The notes under the pieces were generated by a model. The model did no database searches. It saw only the letters and a program-made list of their open reading frames with translations, and had not been told where the DNA came from. This document shows, one piece after another, positions 50,675 to 59,137 of a stretch of DNA of 64,000 nucleotides. Origin of the DNA: Myxococcaceae bacterium (GTDB lineage: Bacteria > Myxococcota_A > Polyangia > Polyangiales > Ga0077539). The stretch's first letter is position 1, and every line of letters starts with the position of its first letter. Position numbers and translations under genes: made by a program. The stretch covers positions 94,015 through 158,014 of the forward strand of contig SCUS01000193.1 in assembly GCA_004297725.1 (NCBI GenBank). The letters run 5' to 3'.

Positions 50675-52054
50675 TTATTGGGCGGCCGCGGGCTTGGGGA
50701 TCGCGAGCAGCTCGAGCTTGATGTTCGCGGGGTCGTACGGCGGGGGCAGGTAGATCGAGATGGTCTGCTCGCCCGAGACGTTGCGCCAGAACTGACCGCT
50801 CTGGTTCAGCATGAAATACAGGACCCCGGCGCGTGGCGGGATCTCCGGCGGCGGGCGGTAGGTCACCTGCAGCGCCACGCCCGGGAGCGCGCTCTGCACG
50901 ATGGAGGTGACGTCGCTCCATGCGGCGATCTTGGAGAGCTGCGGGATCTGCTCGGCCGCCGTCTGCTCGGGCTGCTGCGAGCGCACCGAGAGGATGTACT
51001 GCGCGCCGCGCACGAGGCGCTCGTCGTCGAGCTTGCCGAAGTGCAGCCCGTCCTCGCGGCTCTGGAGCGGCACCACGATGTACTGCTCGCGCACCGTGAG
51101 GTTGAGCAGCACGGTGATGCGCTCGATGAGCTCGGCGAAGGTGGTCTGAAGCTCCGTGTAGAGGAACTTCGGCAGCGTGGTCGGGGAGAACTTCGCGTCG
51201 GAGGCGAAGGTCGAGAGCGCCCCGGCGAGCTGGCAGAGGAAGAGGTACGCGTCCTCCGGGGGCGTGTCGCCGCGCTCGCACAGGTGGTTGACCACCGGGA
51301 GATACGAGTTGATGGCGTTGAGCAGGAGGAAGCGGGTGATGTCCGCCGCGGTGAACTCCACCGTCGCCGCGTCGCGCTGGCGGCGCTGCTCGGAGAGGGA
51401 GTTCTGCTTGGCGGCCATGAGGGAGAGCAGCCGTCGCAGGCTGCCCATCAGCCACGACGAGGCCCCGATGCGGCGGATGGAGGGGATGAACTCCGCGCGC
51501 ACCGCGAGCTGCCCGGCGCCGTCGCGGACGATCTCCGCGATCTTCATGGCCTCGAAGTCGTCGCGGCTCTCGGTGCCGAAGAGCACCGTCACGTGGCGCT
51601 GCGCGAAGGCCACGGCGACGTCCTGCGCGCCGCCCGCGGCGTCGACCACGGCGCGCTGCGCGGTGAAGAAGCGCATCCCCTGGGTGGGCACGGTGCTCGG
51701 GGCCACCACGGGCGAGCCGTCGCGCTCGGCGGGCACCGCGAGGAAGACCTCCAGCACGCGCTGCGTCGGGGCGAAGTAGCCTTCGATGGGCCGCACGGCG
51801 GGCGCCTCGGGGTGCGCCCCGTCGAAGGCGATGGGCAGGCCGTCGGGGAGCACGCCCTCGAAGCGCTGCACGCGCACCTGGCCGGCCACGAGCGCCCGCT
51901 CGTCGATCTCCAGCGACACGACGCCCCAGTCGTAGGCGCTGAGCGCGGAGAGCCGCGCCTCCAGCAACCCCTCGTGGTAGCGGTCGAGCTGCTGCAGGTG
52001 CTGCGGGGACATGAACATCCCCTCCGACCAGATGACGCGCTGCGGAACCCTCAT
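50675..52054 (-). CDS. tssK: T6SS baseplate adaptor TssK
   Basis: 459 residues from the ATG at 52054, which overlaps the tssJ stop (ATGA). The N-terminus VIWSEGMFMSPQHLQQLDRYHEGLLEARLSAL is the TssK signature. Other family phrases are ALVAGQVRVQRFEGVLPDGLPIAFD, FLLLNAINSYLPVVNHL and LFGKLDDERL-like GLHFGKLDDERLV. The neck and head domains are of usual length. TssK trimers link the wedge complex (TssE/F/G) to the membrane complex. TssF and TssG are not in this window. Confidence 0.95.
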   Translation of the reverse strand: MRVPQRVIWSEGMFMSPQHLQQLDRYHEGLLEARLSALSAYDWGVVSLEIDERALVAGQVRVQRFEGVLPDGLPIAFDGAHPEAPAVRPIEGYFAPTQRVLEVFLAVPAERDGSPVVAPSTVPTQGMRFFTAQRAVVDAAGGAQDVAVAFAQRHVTVLFGTESRDDFEAMKIAEIVRDGAGQLAVRAEFIPSIRRIGASSWLMGSLRRLLSLMAAKQNSLSEQRRQRDAATVEFTAADITRFLLLNAINSYLPVVNHLCERGDTPPEDAYLFLCQLAGALSTFASDAKFSPTTLPKFLYTELQTTFAELIERITVLLNLTVREQYIVVPLQSREDGLHFGKLDDERLVRGAQYILSVRSQQPEQTAAEQIPQLSKIAAWSDVTSIVQSALPGVALQVTYRPPPEIPPRAGVLYFMLNQSGQFWRNVSGEQTISIYLPPPYDPANIKLELLAIPKPAAAQ

Positions 52055-52896
52055 GCGCGGACCTCGCGCACCGCGATGGGCGAGGTCATCGAGATGGACG
52101 GCGGGGTGACCGTCGGGGCGCTGGGCAGCGACGGGGCGCTGGGGGCGCTGGGGAGCGTCGGCGCGGTGGGCGCCGCGGGGGCGCCGGGGAGCGTCGGCGC
52201 GCCGGGGAGGTTGGGCACGTTGGGCAGCGTCGGGGGGCTGCTCACCGAGGGGACCGACGGGCGACCCGGCAGGGTGCTGGGCAGGCGCAGCCGGCCGCGG
52301 CTGTCGCGGATGCCCGCGTCGGTGGGCGGCTCGTCGGTGCCGGGCTCGATGTAATAGTCTTCGAGGTAGAAGACGTAGCGGGCGTCGCGCACCGGCGGCG
52401 GGCTGGCCGAGGGGTCGGCGGACTGCGCGGCGCAGCGCTCGTCGCCGGGAGGGGGCGGGAGCTCGTAGATGGTGCGCCATGCCTGGCCCGCGGGGTGGCG
52501 GAAGATGGCGACGGCGACGACGTGGGTGGCCGCGGGGTCGCGGCGAAACGTGCGGGCCATGCGCTGGTTTGGATAGAGATACATCTCGTCCATCTTGAGG
52601 ATGTCGTCGCCGAGCACCTCGCGGTCATGCCGCCAGACGCCCTCGAACTCGGCCTCTTCCATGCGCGCGCCGGACTTGAGCTGATAGATGCGGACGACCA
52701 CCGGGAGCGAGCGCCCGTCGTCGTTGGGGTTGAGCCGCTCGGAGCCGCGCAGCACCAGCCCGATGTTCTGCGGCAGGTTGCAGGTGGCCGGCTGTGTCGG
52801 GAGCCGCGGGGTGCTGCTGCACGTCGCGACCATGGGCGCGAGCGCGAGGCAGGCGAGCAGTCCTCGGAGACCCTGTTTGCTACCCGTTCTACGCAC
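52051..52896 (-). CDS. tssJ: T6SS outer-membrane lipoprotein TssJ with C-terminal tail
   Basis: 281 residues from the GTG at 52896, which has AAGG 9 nt upstream. The signal VRRTGSKQGLRGLLACLALAPMVATC ends with VATC as lipobox. The TssJ transthyretin-like domain reads LRGSERLNPNDDGRSLPVVVRIYQLKSGARMEEAEFEGVWRHDREVLGDDILKMDEMYLYPNQ and YLEDYYIEPGTD. TssJ anchors TssM at the outer membrane. Unlike typical TssJ (about 170 residues), it continues with a roughly 90-residue tail of Leu/Pro/Ala repeats (LPNVPNLPGAPTLPGAP...). It heads the minus-strand T6SS operon. Confidence 0.88.
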   Translation of the reverse strand: MRRTGSKQGLRGLLACLALAPMVATCSSTPRLPTQPATCNLPQNIGLVLRGSERLNPNDDGRSLPVVVRIYQLKSGARMEEAEFEGVWRHDREVLGDDILKMDEMYLYPNQRMARTFRRDPAATHVVAVAIFRHPAGQAWRTIYELPPPPGDERCAAQSADPSASPPPVRDARYVFYLEDYYIEPGTDEPPTDAGIRDSRGRLRLPSTLPGRPSVPSVSSPPTLPNVPNLPGAPTLPGAPAAPTAPTLPSAPSAPSLPSAPTVTPPSISMTSPIAVREVRA

Positions 52897-53094
52897 GTTG
52901 ATCGACCTTCCCCAGCGGCGATGGCGCGGCACCAGAAGTCCGCACCGCCACGGATTCGGGCGGAGAATCGCACGGTGCCGTTCAGCGAAGCAATACTTCT
53001 CCAGAACCCCCGTCGGCATCGGGAGAGCTCTGCCCCGCGGCGCCGGAGAGAGCGCCCGGAGCGAGGGGGAGGCGTATAGTCCCGCCCATCCCCA
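52897..53094. other. Divergent intergenic region of the T6SS cluster
   Basis: 198 bp between tssJ (minus) and tssE (plus). Both T6SS transcripts should start here. It contains GAAG-CAATA-CTTC at about 52985-52998 but no convincing -35/-10 pair and no sigma-54 motif on either strand. Confidence 0.4.
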
Positions 53095-53487
53095 ATGGCT
53101 GGACGCGGACTGCTCTCACGGATCGCTGCGAAGGACATCACCCGCACCCGCACGGAGAACGACGTCGAGTCGATCATCGAGCACCTGCGGGGGCTGCTCA
53201 ACACCCGGCAGGGCGAGTGCCCCGCCGCCATGGACTTCGGCGTGGTCGACTTCACCGACCTCATGCACACCTTCCCCGAGGCGATCCAGACGCTGCAGCG
53301 GTCGATCCGGGCGACGATCCTTCAGTACGAGCCGAGGCTGAAGAACGTCATCGTGCAGCACGTGCGCGACGACGAGGTGCTGGTGCTGAAGTTCCAGATC
53401 ACGGCGCAGCTCGCGAGCAAGACCGCCAAGGGGGCCGTTCGGCTGGAGACGCAGCTCCGGGCGGGCGGGCAGATCAGCGTTCGTTAG
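53095..53487 (+). CDS. tssE: T6SS baseplate protein TssE (gp25-like)
   Basis: 130 residues. The gp25/lysozyme-like wedge fold is visible in VESIIEHLRGLLNTRQGECPAAMDFGVVDFTD, TLQRSIRATILQYEPRLKNVIVQHV and EVLVLKFQITAQL. The EPRL motif, conserved in TssE and phage gp25, is intact. It joins TssF/TssG around the VgrG hub. It is transcribed away from the main cluster and is followed 29 nt later by a peroxiredoxin gene. Confidence 0.94.
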   Translation: MAGRGLLSRIAAKDITRTRTENDVESIIEHLRGLLNTRQGECPAAMDFGVVDFTDLMHTFPEAIQTLQRSIRATILQYEPRLKNVIVQHVRDDEVLVLKFQITAQLASKTAKGAVRLETQLRAGGQISVR

Positions 53488-53516
53488 TCGTTCAGAGCAA
53501 TAGAGGGGACATCGAC

Positions 53517-53975
53517 ATGGTGAAGGCAGGCGACGCGGCGCCCACGTTCAAGGCGCCGTCCGACTCGGGGAGCGAGGTCTCCCTCGACGACTTCAAGGGA
53601 CGCACCCTGGTGCTCTACTTCTATCCGAAGGACGACACCCCGGGCTGCACCGTGGAGGCCAACGAGTTCACGGCCCTGGCCGACGAGTTCGCCAAGGCGG
53701 GAGCGACCGTGCTGGGCGTGTCGAGAGACACCGTGAAGAGCCACTGTAAATTCAGGGACAAGTACGGGCTCAAGGTGGCGCTGCTGAGCGACCCCGAGCT
53801 GGCGGTGCACAAGGCCTACGGCGCCTGGGGCGAGAAGACCATGTACGGCAAGAAGGTGGAGGGCGTGCTGAGGAGCACCTTCGTCATCGACGGCACCGGC
53901 ACCGTGGTGAAGGCCTACCCCAACGTGAAGGCCGCCGGGCACGCGGCGAAGGTGCTGGCCGAGCTCACGGGCTGA
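53517..53975 (+). CDS. Peroxiredoxin of the Bcp/PrxQ family
   Basis: 152 residues, ATG at 53517 with AGGGG 8 nt upstream. The peroxidatic cysteine is C44 in YPKDDTPGCTVEANEF. The second cysteine of the E. coli Bcp type (five residues later) is absent (N49). C77 in SRDTVKSHCKF lies where the alpha-3 resolving cysteine of other PrxQ proteins sits, so a two-cysteine mechanism using that position is likely. It reduces peroxides with thioredoxin as donor. Its position after tssE is probably fortuitous. Confidence 0.93.
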   Translation: MVKAGDAAPTFKAPSDSGSEVSLDDFKGRTLVLYFYPKDDTPGCTVEANEFTALADEFAKAGATVLGVSRDTVKSHCKFRDKYGLKVALLSDPELAVHKAYGAWGEKTMYGKKVEGVLRSTFVIDGTGTVVKAYPNVKAAGHAAKVLAELTG

Positions 53976-54044
53976 GCGGGGTGTAGCCACCGCCTCCATG
54001 CCGGGAACTTCCCCCGGTCCCCCGGTGTCGCTCAAAACACCCCC

Positions 54045-56540
54045 GTGCGACGCCCCCACCCGATCGTCCTCTCGCTCGTCCTCGCCGCGTGCCGCAGCGC
54101 CCCCCGGCCGGTGCCCCCCACCGTCGCGATGCCCGAGGCCCCTCCCCCCGCGGACACCTCCACCGTCGTCAGGGCGCTCGCCGCCCCCGCGATGCCCCGC
54201 TGCGAGGCCGGTGACCCGCTGGCCGTCGCCTCGCTCACCCCAGGGCTCCCGGCGTCGCCCGCCCTCGCCCGGCGCGCCGATGGCGGGCTCGTGGCCTTCG
54301 TGGTCGACCCCCACCGCGACGGACACCCGACGCTGCGCCTGCTCCCCCTCGATCGCGAGGGCAGCAGCGTCACCGACGGCGTCGCCCACAGCCCCATCGA
54401 CCTCGACGACTCAGGTGCCTCCCCCTCGCTCCCTTCCCTCATTGCCACCCGCGACGGCTACCTCCTCGCGTGGCGCCAGGGCCCGCCCGGCCAGCACCGC
54501 GTCGCCCTCCGAGCGCTCGGCCCCGATGGAACCCCCGGCCCCGCCGCCCGCCTCCTCGCCCCCACCGGCGTGCTCGGCGCGCCTGCGCTCAGCCTCCGCG
54601 ACGACCATCCCGTCGTCGCCGTCGCCCGCTCCGCCGCCCGCTCTCCCGGCGATGGCCGCTCCGACGCCACCGCCTGGGCCGCCTTCGTCGACCGCATCGA
54701 TCCCGATGGCAGCGTGCACTCCGCGCCCGCTCCCGAGGGGGGCGCCTTCACCGGCGAGGCACCGCGCGTCGCCGTCACCGCCCGGGGCGTCGCCGTCTGG
54801 GCCACCGTCGCCCGCGACCACGCCGCCGACACCGACGAGCGCGCCCTGGTGCGCCTCGACGACGACCGCCCCACCCTCGTCGCCCGAGACCTCGACCACG
54901 CCTCGCTGATGCCCCTGGGCGACGACCGCACCCTGGTCGCCTGGCGAGCCCGGGTCGCTCGCCGCGACACCGCCGCCCGCGCCGCCGTGCTCTCCGCCGA
55001 CGACACCGTCGCCGAGGCCCCGCTCACCCTCGCCACCTACCGCGGCGCCTCGGACCTCCACGTCTCCCTCGCCCCCCTGGGGCAGCACCGCATCGCGGCC
55101 CTCTCCCTCTCCACCCTCGCCGACGACGCCGGCGCCACCGTCAACCTCTCCCTCCTCGACGACACGGGCCGCTACCTGGGGCGGGCGCCCCTCCTCACGG
55201 GCTTCCTCTCCCGCACCGCGGAGTTCGCCGTCGCCACGACGCCCGGCGCCGACGACGCCCTCCTCGCCGTCGACGGTCGAGACGTCGACGACGGAACCCC
55301 TCAGCTCATCCTCACCCGAGTGCGCTGTCACGCCACCGAGAACGTCGACCCGCTCGACCTCCCGCCAGGAACCTTCGTGCAGGAGCCCATCGCCCCGGAG
55401 GCCCCGCGGGTCACCCTCGCGAGACCGCAGTCCACCGCCGCGGACATGGCCTGCACCGCCCGCGGTTCGGGCGATTTCGTCGCCCACGTCGACGCCAACA
55501 CCAACGCCAGCGCCCTGCGCCACACCGCCTCCGCGGTCGTCGTCACGCCCTCCGGCGCCACGCTGCTCGCCATCGTGCGAGGCGCCGCCGACGCCCCCGG
55601 CCGCCTCGTCGCCTCGACCCTCAACGCCCAGCGGAGGCTCACCCCGCTGCTCGTCGGGCGCTCCTCCGCCAGCGACATCCTCGCGGCCTCCCGCATCCCC
55701 GGAGGCGCCGCGCTCGCGGTGATCTCCTACCCCCTCCAGTCGGTGGAGCGCCTCGACCTCGTCACCATCCGAGGAGCAACCGTCACCCACGCGCTCTTCC
55801 CCACGCTGCGCGACCCCAGCGCGGCGGCCGTCGTCCCGGAGACCGGCGAGGTCTACGTGGTCGCCAAGACCAACGAGGGGTCGCCCGTGCTGGTCCGCGT
55901 CGCCGCGGGTCGCCCGCCGGTCGTGCTCTCGACCCTCCGCGACGGCGACACGCTGCTCGACGCCGTGCGCGACGTCGACCGCACGGCGCTGCTCCTCGCC
56001 CGCCCCGACACCCTCGGCGAGGACGTCTCCCTCACCCTCGCCGCGCGCTCCTTCGGCGCCGCCCCATCGAGGGACGACGACCCCTTCGCCGACCCGCTGG
56101 GCCACGTCGTCGGGACGGCCCTCTGGCAGCACCTCCCCGGCCGCGCCCTCGCGGTGCTCTCCCGCGTCGGCCCCACGCTGCGCATCGCCGACCTCGACCG
56201 TGACACCCTCCGCAACCCGCGCAGCCTGCTGGCGGTGCACCCTTCGGGGGGAGAGATCCTCGCCAGCGCCCACGCCGGGACGCGCCACTGGCTCGCCCTC
56301 TCCACCGGGATCGCCCCGGAGGGTCAGCCCGCCGCCTCGCTCACCTTCGCCGCGCTCGACCGCGGCACCCTCGCGGGCGCCCACTTCCGCCTGCCCGACG
56401 ACGCCAGCGCCATCGCCGGGGGCGTCAGCCTCGACGCCGACGAGTCGCACCTCGTCGCGCTCTACCCCCGCAGCGCCGAGCGAGGCGTCACCTGGCGATG
56501 GATCGACCTCACCTGCAACCTCCCCGGAGCCGCCCGATGA
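54045..56540 (+). CDS. Large putative lipoprotein, propeller-like
   Basis: 831 residues from the GTG at 54045. The signal MRRPHPIVLSLVLAAC carries a lipobox (LAAC). Repeating strand phrases such as SPALARRADGGLVAFVVDPHRDG, SLPSLIATRDGYLLAWRQG, APRVAVTARGVAVWATVA and HRIAALSLSTLADDAG are spaced 45-60 residues apart, like a multi-bladed beta-propeller. Few cysteines, no catalytic motif. The stop overlaps the next gene's start (ATGA), so the two are a coupled pair of exported proteins. Confidence 0.75.
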   Translation: MRRPHPIVLSLVLAACRSAPRPVPPTVAMPEAPPPADTSTVVRALAAPAMPRCEAGDPLAVASLTPGLPASPALARRADGGLVAFVVDPHRDGHPTLRLLPLDREGSSVTDGVAHSPIDLDDSGASPSLPSLIATRDGYLLAWRQGPPGQHRVALRALGPDGTPGPAARLLAPTGVLGAPALSLRDDHPVVAVARSAARSPGDGRSDATAWAAFVDRIDPDGSVHSAPAPEGGAFTGEAPRVAVTARGVAVWATVARDHAADTDERALVRLDDDRPTLVARDLDHASLMPLGDDRTLVAWRARVARRDTAARAAVLSADDTVAEAPLTLATYRGASDLHVSLAPLGQHRIAALSLSTLADDAGATVNLSLLDDTGRYLGRAPLLTGFLSRTAEFAVATTPGADDALLAVDGRDVDDGTPQLILTRVRCHATENVDPLDLPPGTFVQEPIAPEAPRVTLARPQSTAADMACTARGSGDFVAHVDANTNASALRHTASAVVVTPSGATLLAIVRGAADAPGRLVASTLNAQRRLTPLLVGRSSASDILAASRIPGGAALAVISYPLQSVERLDLVTIRGATVTHALFPTLRDPSAAAVVPETGEVYVVAKTNEGSPVLVRVAAGRPPVVLSTLRDGDTLLDAVRDVDRTALLLARPDTLGEDVSLTLAARSFGAAPSRDDDPFADPLGHVVGTALWQHLPGRALAVLSRVGPTLRIADLDRDTLRNPRSLLAVHPSGGEILASAHAGTRHWLALSTGIAPEGQPAASLTFAALDRGTLAGAHFRLPDDASAIAGGVSLDADESHLVALYPRSAERGVTWRWIDLTCNLPGAAR

Positions 56541-57880
56541 TCGCGCGACGTAGCCTCGTAGCCGGATGCCTCGCCCTGCTCAGCGCCGCGACGGCGGGAG
56601 CCCAGTCGAGGGAGCGAGTGTGTGTCACCACCGAGGCGAGGCGGGTGCTGAGCGCCCCCTTCCTGCTGGCCAACGGGAGCGACCGCATCGTGGCCGCGCC
56701 CTTCGCCCGGCCCTCGCGCGAGGGAGCGGCCTTCGTGATCGCCGTGCGAGACCCGGAGCGCACCCTGAGGGTGGGAGAGCGACGAGGGCTGCGGCGCTCC
56801 ATCACCGAGCTGGAGCTTCGGGGCGCCGCCACGCCGCCGGACGCTTTACCCGGGATGGTATTCGCCAGGGTCAACCGTAGTCTCGGACTGGTGGGCGAGG
56901 CCCTCTTCGTGGAGGACCCGACCCCGTCGCGGAGGGAGGGGGAGACCTTTCCGCCGGGGGTTCCGGTGGGGGTGACCGTGGAGGGGGGCGTGCTGGTGAT
57001 CGCCCACGTCGCGGGGGATCTCTATGCCACGCTGGTCGCGCCGGAGGGCCCCGTGGCCCCGATGCGACGGGTCGCCCAGGCGCCGCCCGCCACCTCCGCG
57101 GGGACGCACGGCTTCGTGTGGCTGACGGCCACCGCGCGCACCGTCAACGGCCACGCGGGCGCCATCGCCCTCGGCGGCACCGAGGAGGGCGAGGTCGTCG
57201 CGCTCAGCTTCGACGGGCAGGGAGAGCGGGTGGGCGATCCGGTGCTGTGGCAGCAGCACGTGGGCGGATCGATGCAGCTCCTGCCATTGCCCGCGGGGGC
57301 CGACGCGGCGGCGCTGCTGGAGCGGCCGGTGCGAGGCGCGACGGTGACCGGGGAGCAGGCGAGGGAGCAGGTGCTGGTGCGGCTCACCGACACGCTGGAG
57401 CCATCGGGTGAGCCCGCGAGGCTGGGCTTGGGTCCGTACCCGACGGCGGCGTCGATGCGAGGGAGCTCGCTGGTGCTGTCGCAGTGGGCCGAGGGCCGGG
57501 GGCTGGCGGTCTCGACGCTGCCGGTGGCGCGCGGTCGGCTGCAGGTGGAGACGCCGCGGCTGTGGACCACGAGGGAGCTGGACGGCGCGCCGCTCGGGCA
57601 CACGATGATCACCGGCGGAGAGGGCGTGCTCTACGACCTGGCGATGAACGGCGACACGGTGGCGGGCGGACTTCACGCCTACCTGGTGTACTTCGACGGG
57701 GCGGGGACGCCGTTTCCGAGGAGGGACGTGGTCCCGCTGAGGGCGAGGGTGATCGCGCCGCCGGTGCTGCTGCCCGCGGAGGATGGCGTCGTGGCGGTGA
57801 TGGCCAACGTCGACGAGATGGGCGGCGGCGTGGACGCGGTGCACGTGCGCTGCGACCTGGTGACGCTGCCGCAGCGGTGA
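56537..57880 (+). CDS. Exported protein paired with the upstream lipoprotein
   Basis: 447 residues from the ATG at 56537, which overlaps the upstream stop by 4 nt. The signal peptide MIARRSLVAGCLALLSAATAGA ends before QS (signal peptidase I type; the Cys at position 11 lies inside the hydrophobic core). The mature part again shows strand repeats (GGVLVIAHVAGDLYATLV, GAIALGGTEEGEVVALSFDGQG, GSSLVLSQWAEGRGLAVSTLP, DGVVAVMANVDEMGGG), similar in style to its partner. Its end (DAVHVRCDLVTLPQR) resembles the partner's TWRWIDLTCNLP. They may share ancestry. Function unknown. Confidence 0.75.
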   Translation: MIARRSLVAGCLALLSAATAGAQSRERVCVTTEARRVLSAPFLLANGSDRIVAAPFARPSREGAAFVIAVRDPERTLRVGERRGLRRSITELELRGAATPPDALPGMVFARVNRSLGLVGEALFVEDPTPSRREGETFPPGVPVGVTVEGGVLVIAHVAGDLYATLVAPEGPVAPMRRVAQAPPATSAGTHGFVWLTATARTVNGHAGAIALGGTEEGEVVALSFDGQGERVGDPVLWQQHVGGSMQLLPLPAGADAAALLERPVRGATVTGEQAREQVLVRLTDTLEPSGEPARLGLGPYPTAASMRGSSLVLSQWAEGRGLAVSTLPVARGRLQVETPRLWTTRELDGAPLGHTMITGGEGVLYDLAMNGDTVAGGLHAYLVYFDGAGTPFPRRDVVPLRARVIAPPVLLPAEDGVVAVMANVDEMGGGVDAVHVRCDLVTLPQR

Positions 57881-57941
57881 GCGGGAGCGAGCGCCACACC
57901 CTCACCGCATCCGTATCCCGACGCACTCCTCCGCGACTTCC

Positions 57942-58418
57942 ATGAAGCCCGCCCCGCTGCCGCTACCCCGCGATGTTCCGCTGCGCGTCGTGCTCGACAC
58001 CAACGCGGTGCTGTCGCTCTGGCACTACCGGCACCCGCGCCTCGTGGGCCTGCTGGGCTGGCTGGAGAGCCGCCGCGCCGCGCTGCTCACCCGGGCGGCG
58101 ACCCTCGACGAGCTCGCCCGGGTGCTGCGCCTCCCGGAGCTCGCGATCGACCCCGACCGACAGGCGCATCTCCTCGTCGACTACCGCGCGCGCACCGTGC
58201 CCTTCGCCGAGCCCGACGCCGCGTCGCCCGAGGCCTCGCTGCCGCAGTGCCGTGACCGCGACGACCAGAAGTTTCTCTCGCTGGCCTGGGAGGCCGGGGC
58301 GCACCTGCTGCTCACGCGCGACAAGCGGGTGCTCGCCATGGCGACGCGCCCACCCTGGCGCGGCCGCACCCTCATCGTGACCCCGGAGCGCCTGCTGCGA
58401 CACGTCGACTCGGAGTGA
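57942..58418 (+). CDS. PIN-domain nuclease, orphan toxin-like
   Basis: 158 residues of the PIN family (COG1569 type). Acidic residues of the metal site are visible: D19 in VVLDTNAVLS, E in AATLDELARVL, D/DD in QCRDRDDQKFLSLAWEAGA and D in LLTRDKRVL. Such proteins cleave RNA and are usually toxins of type II toxin-antitoxin modules. No small antitoxin gene precedes or follows it here; the flanking genes are an exported protein and an ABC transporter. It may be solitary or housekeeping. Confidence 0.87.
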   Translation: MKPAPLPLPRDVPLRVVLDTNAVLSLWHYRHPRLVGLLGWLESRRAALLTRAATLDELARVLRLPELAIDPDRQAHLLVDYRARTVPFAEPDAASPEASLPQCRDRDDQKFLSLAWEAGAHLLLTRDKRVLAMATRPPWRGRTLIVTPERLLRHVDSE

Positions 58419-58429
58419 GCGCGCGCCGA

Positions 58430-59137
58430 TCAGGTCGCCCCGCCGACCTTGTGGTCCGAGGGTCTGATGCGGCCGTCTTCCATTTCATAGAGGACATCGA
58501 AGACGTCGAGCGCGCGGTGGTCGTGGGTGACCACCAGCACCGCCGCGCCGCGGTCGTGCGCGACCTTGCGGAACAGCTCCATCACGCTCCGGCTGCGGAC
58601 GCTGTCGAGGGCCGCGGTGGGCTCGTCGGCGAGGATCAGCGAGGGCTCGTTGGCGAGCGCCCTGGCGATGGCCACGCGCTGCTGCTCGCCGCCGCTGAGC
58701 ATCTCGGGGTAGGCGTCTGCCCGGTGGGCGACCTCGAGGTAGTCGAGCAGCTCTCGGGCGCGCCTGCGACCGTCGGTCTTCCCCCCGAACTCGCACGCGA
58801 TCTCCACGTTCTCCCTCGCGGTGAGGAAGGACGTCAGGTTGGCCTTCTGGAACACGAAGCCGAGGTGCCGCCTCCGTAGCTGGGCGAGGTCCGCGAGGGG
58901 CCGGCCGTCCTTCACCACCAGCTTCCCCTCGAAGTACACCTCGCCGGTGTCGGCGGGGGAGACGAAGCCCAGGGCCTTGATGAGCGTGGACTTCCCCGAT
59001 CCGCTCGGGCCCAGCAGCGCCGCCACCGTCCCCCGCGGGATCGTCAGGCTGACCTTGGAGAGCGCCACCGCCGCCGCCGATCCGGTGCCGTAGGTCTTGC
59101 TGAGCTCCACTGCGCGCACGGCGTCGGTCATGGTCAT
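58430..59137 (-). CDS. ABC transporter ATP-binding protein, LolD/MacB type
   Basis: 235 residues with complete motifs: Walker A GPSGSGKSTLI, Q-loop FVFQKANL, signature LSGGEQQRVAIARAL, Walker B LILADEPTAALD and H-loop VTHDH. The HxRALD end is typical of the LolD/MacB/DevA group. It powers the permease encoded upstream, with a 4-nt ATGA overlap. It is the last gene of the exporter operon; substrate unknown. Confidence 0.94.
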   Translation of the reverse strand: MTMTDAVRAVELSKTYGTGSAAAVALSKVSLTIPRGTVAALLGPSGSGKSTLIKALGFVSPADTGEVYFEGKLVVKDGRPLADLAQLRRRHLGFVFQKANLTSFLTARENVEIACEFGGKTDGRRRARELLDYLEVAHRADAYPEMLSGGEQQRVAIARALANEPSLILADEPTAALDSVRSRSVMELFRKVAHDRGAAVLVVTHDHRALDVFDVLYEMEDGRIRPSDHKVGGAT

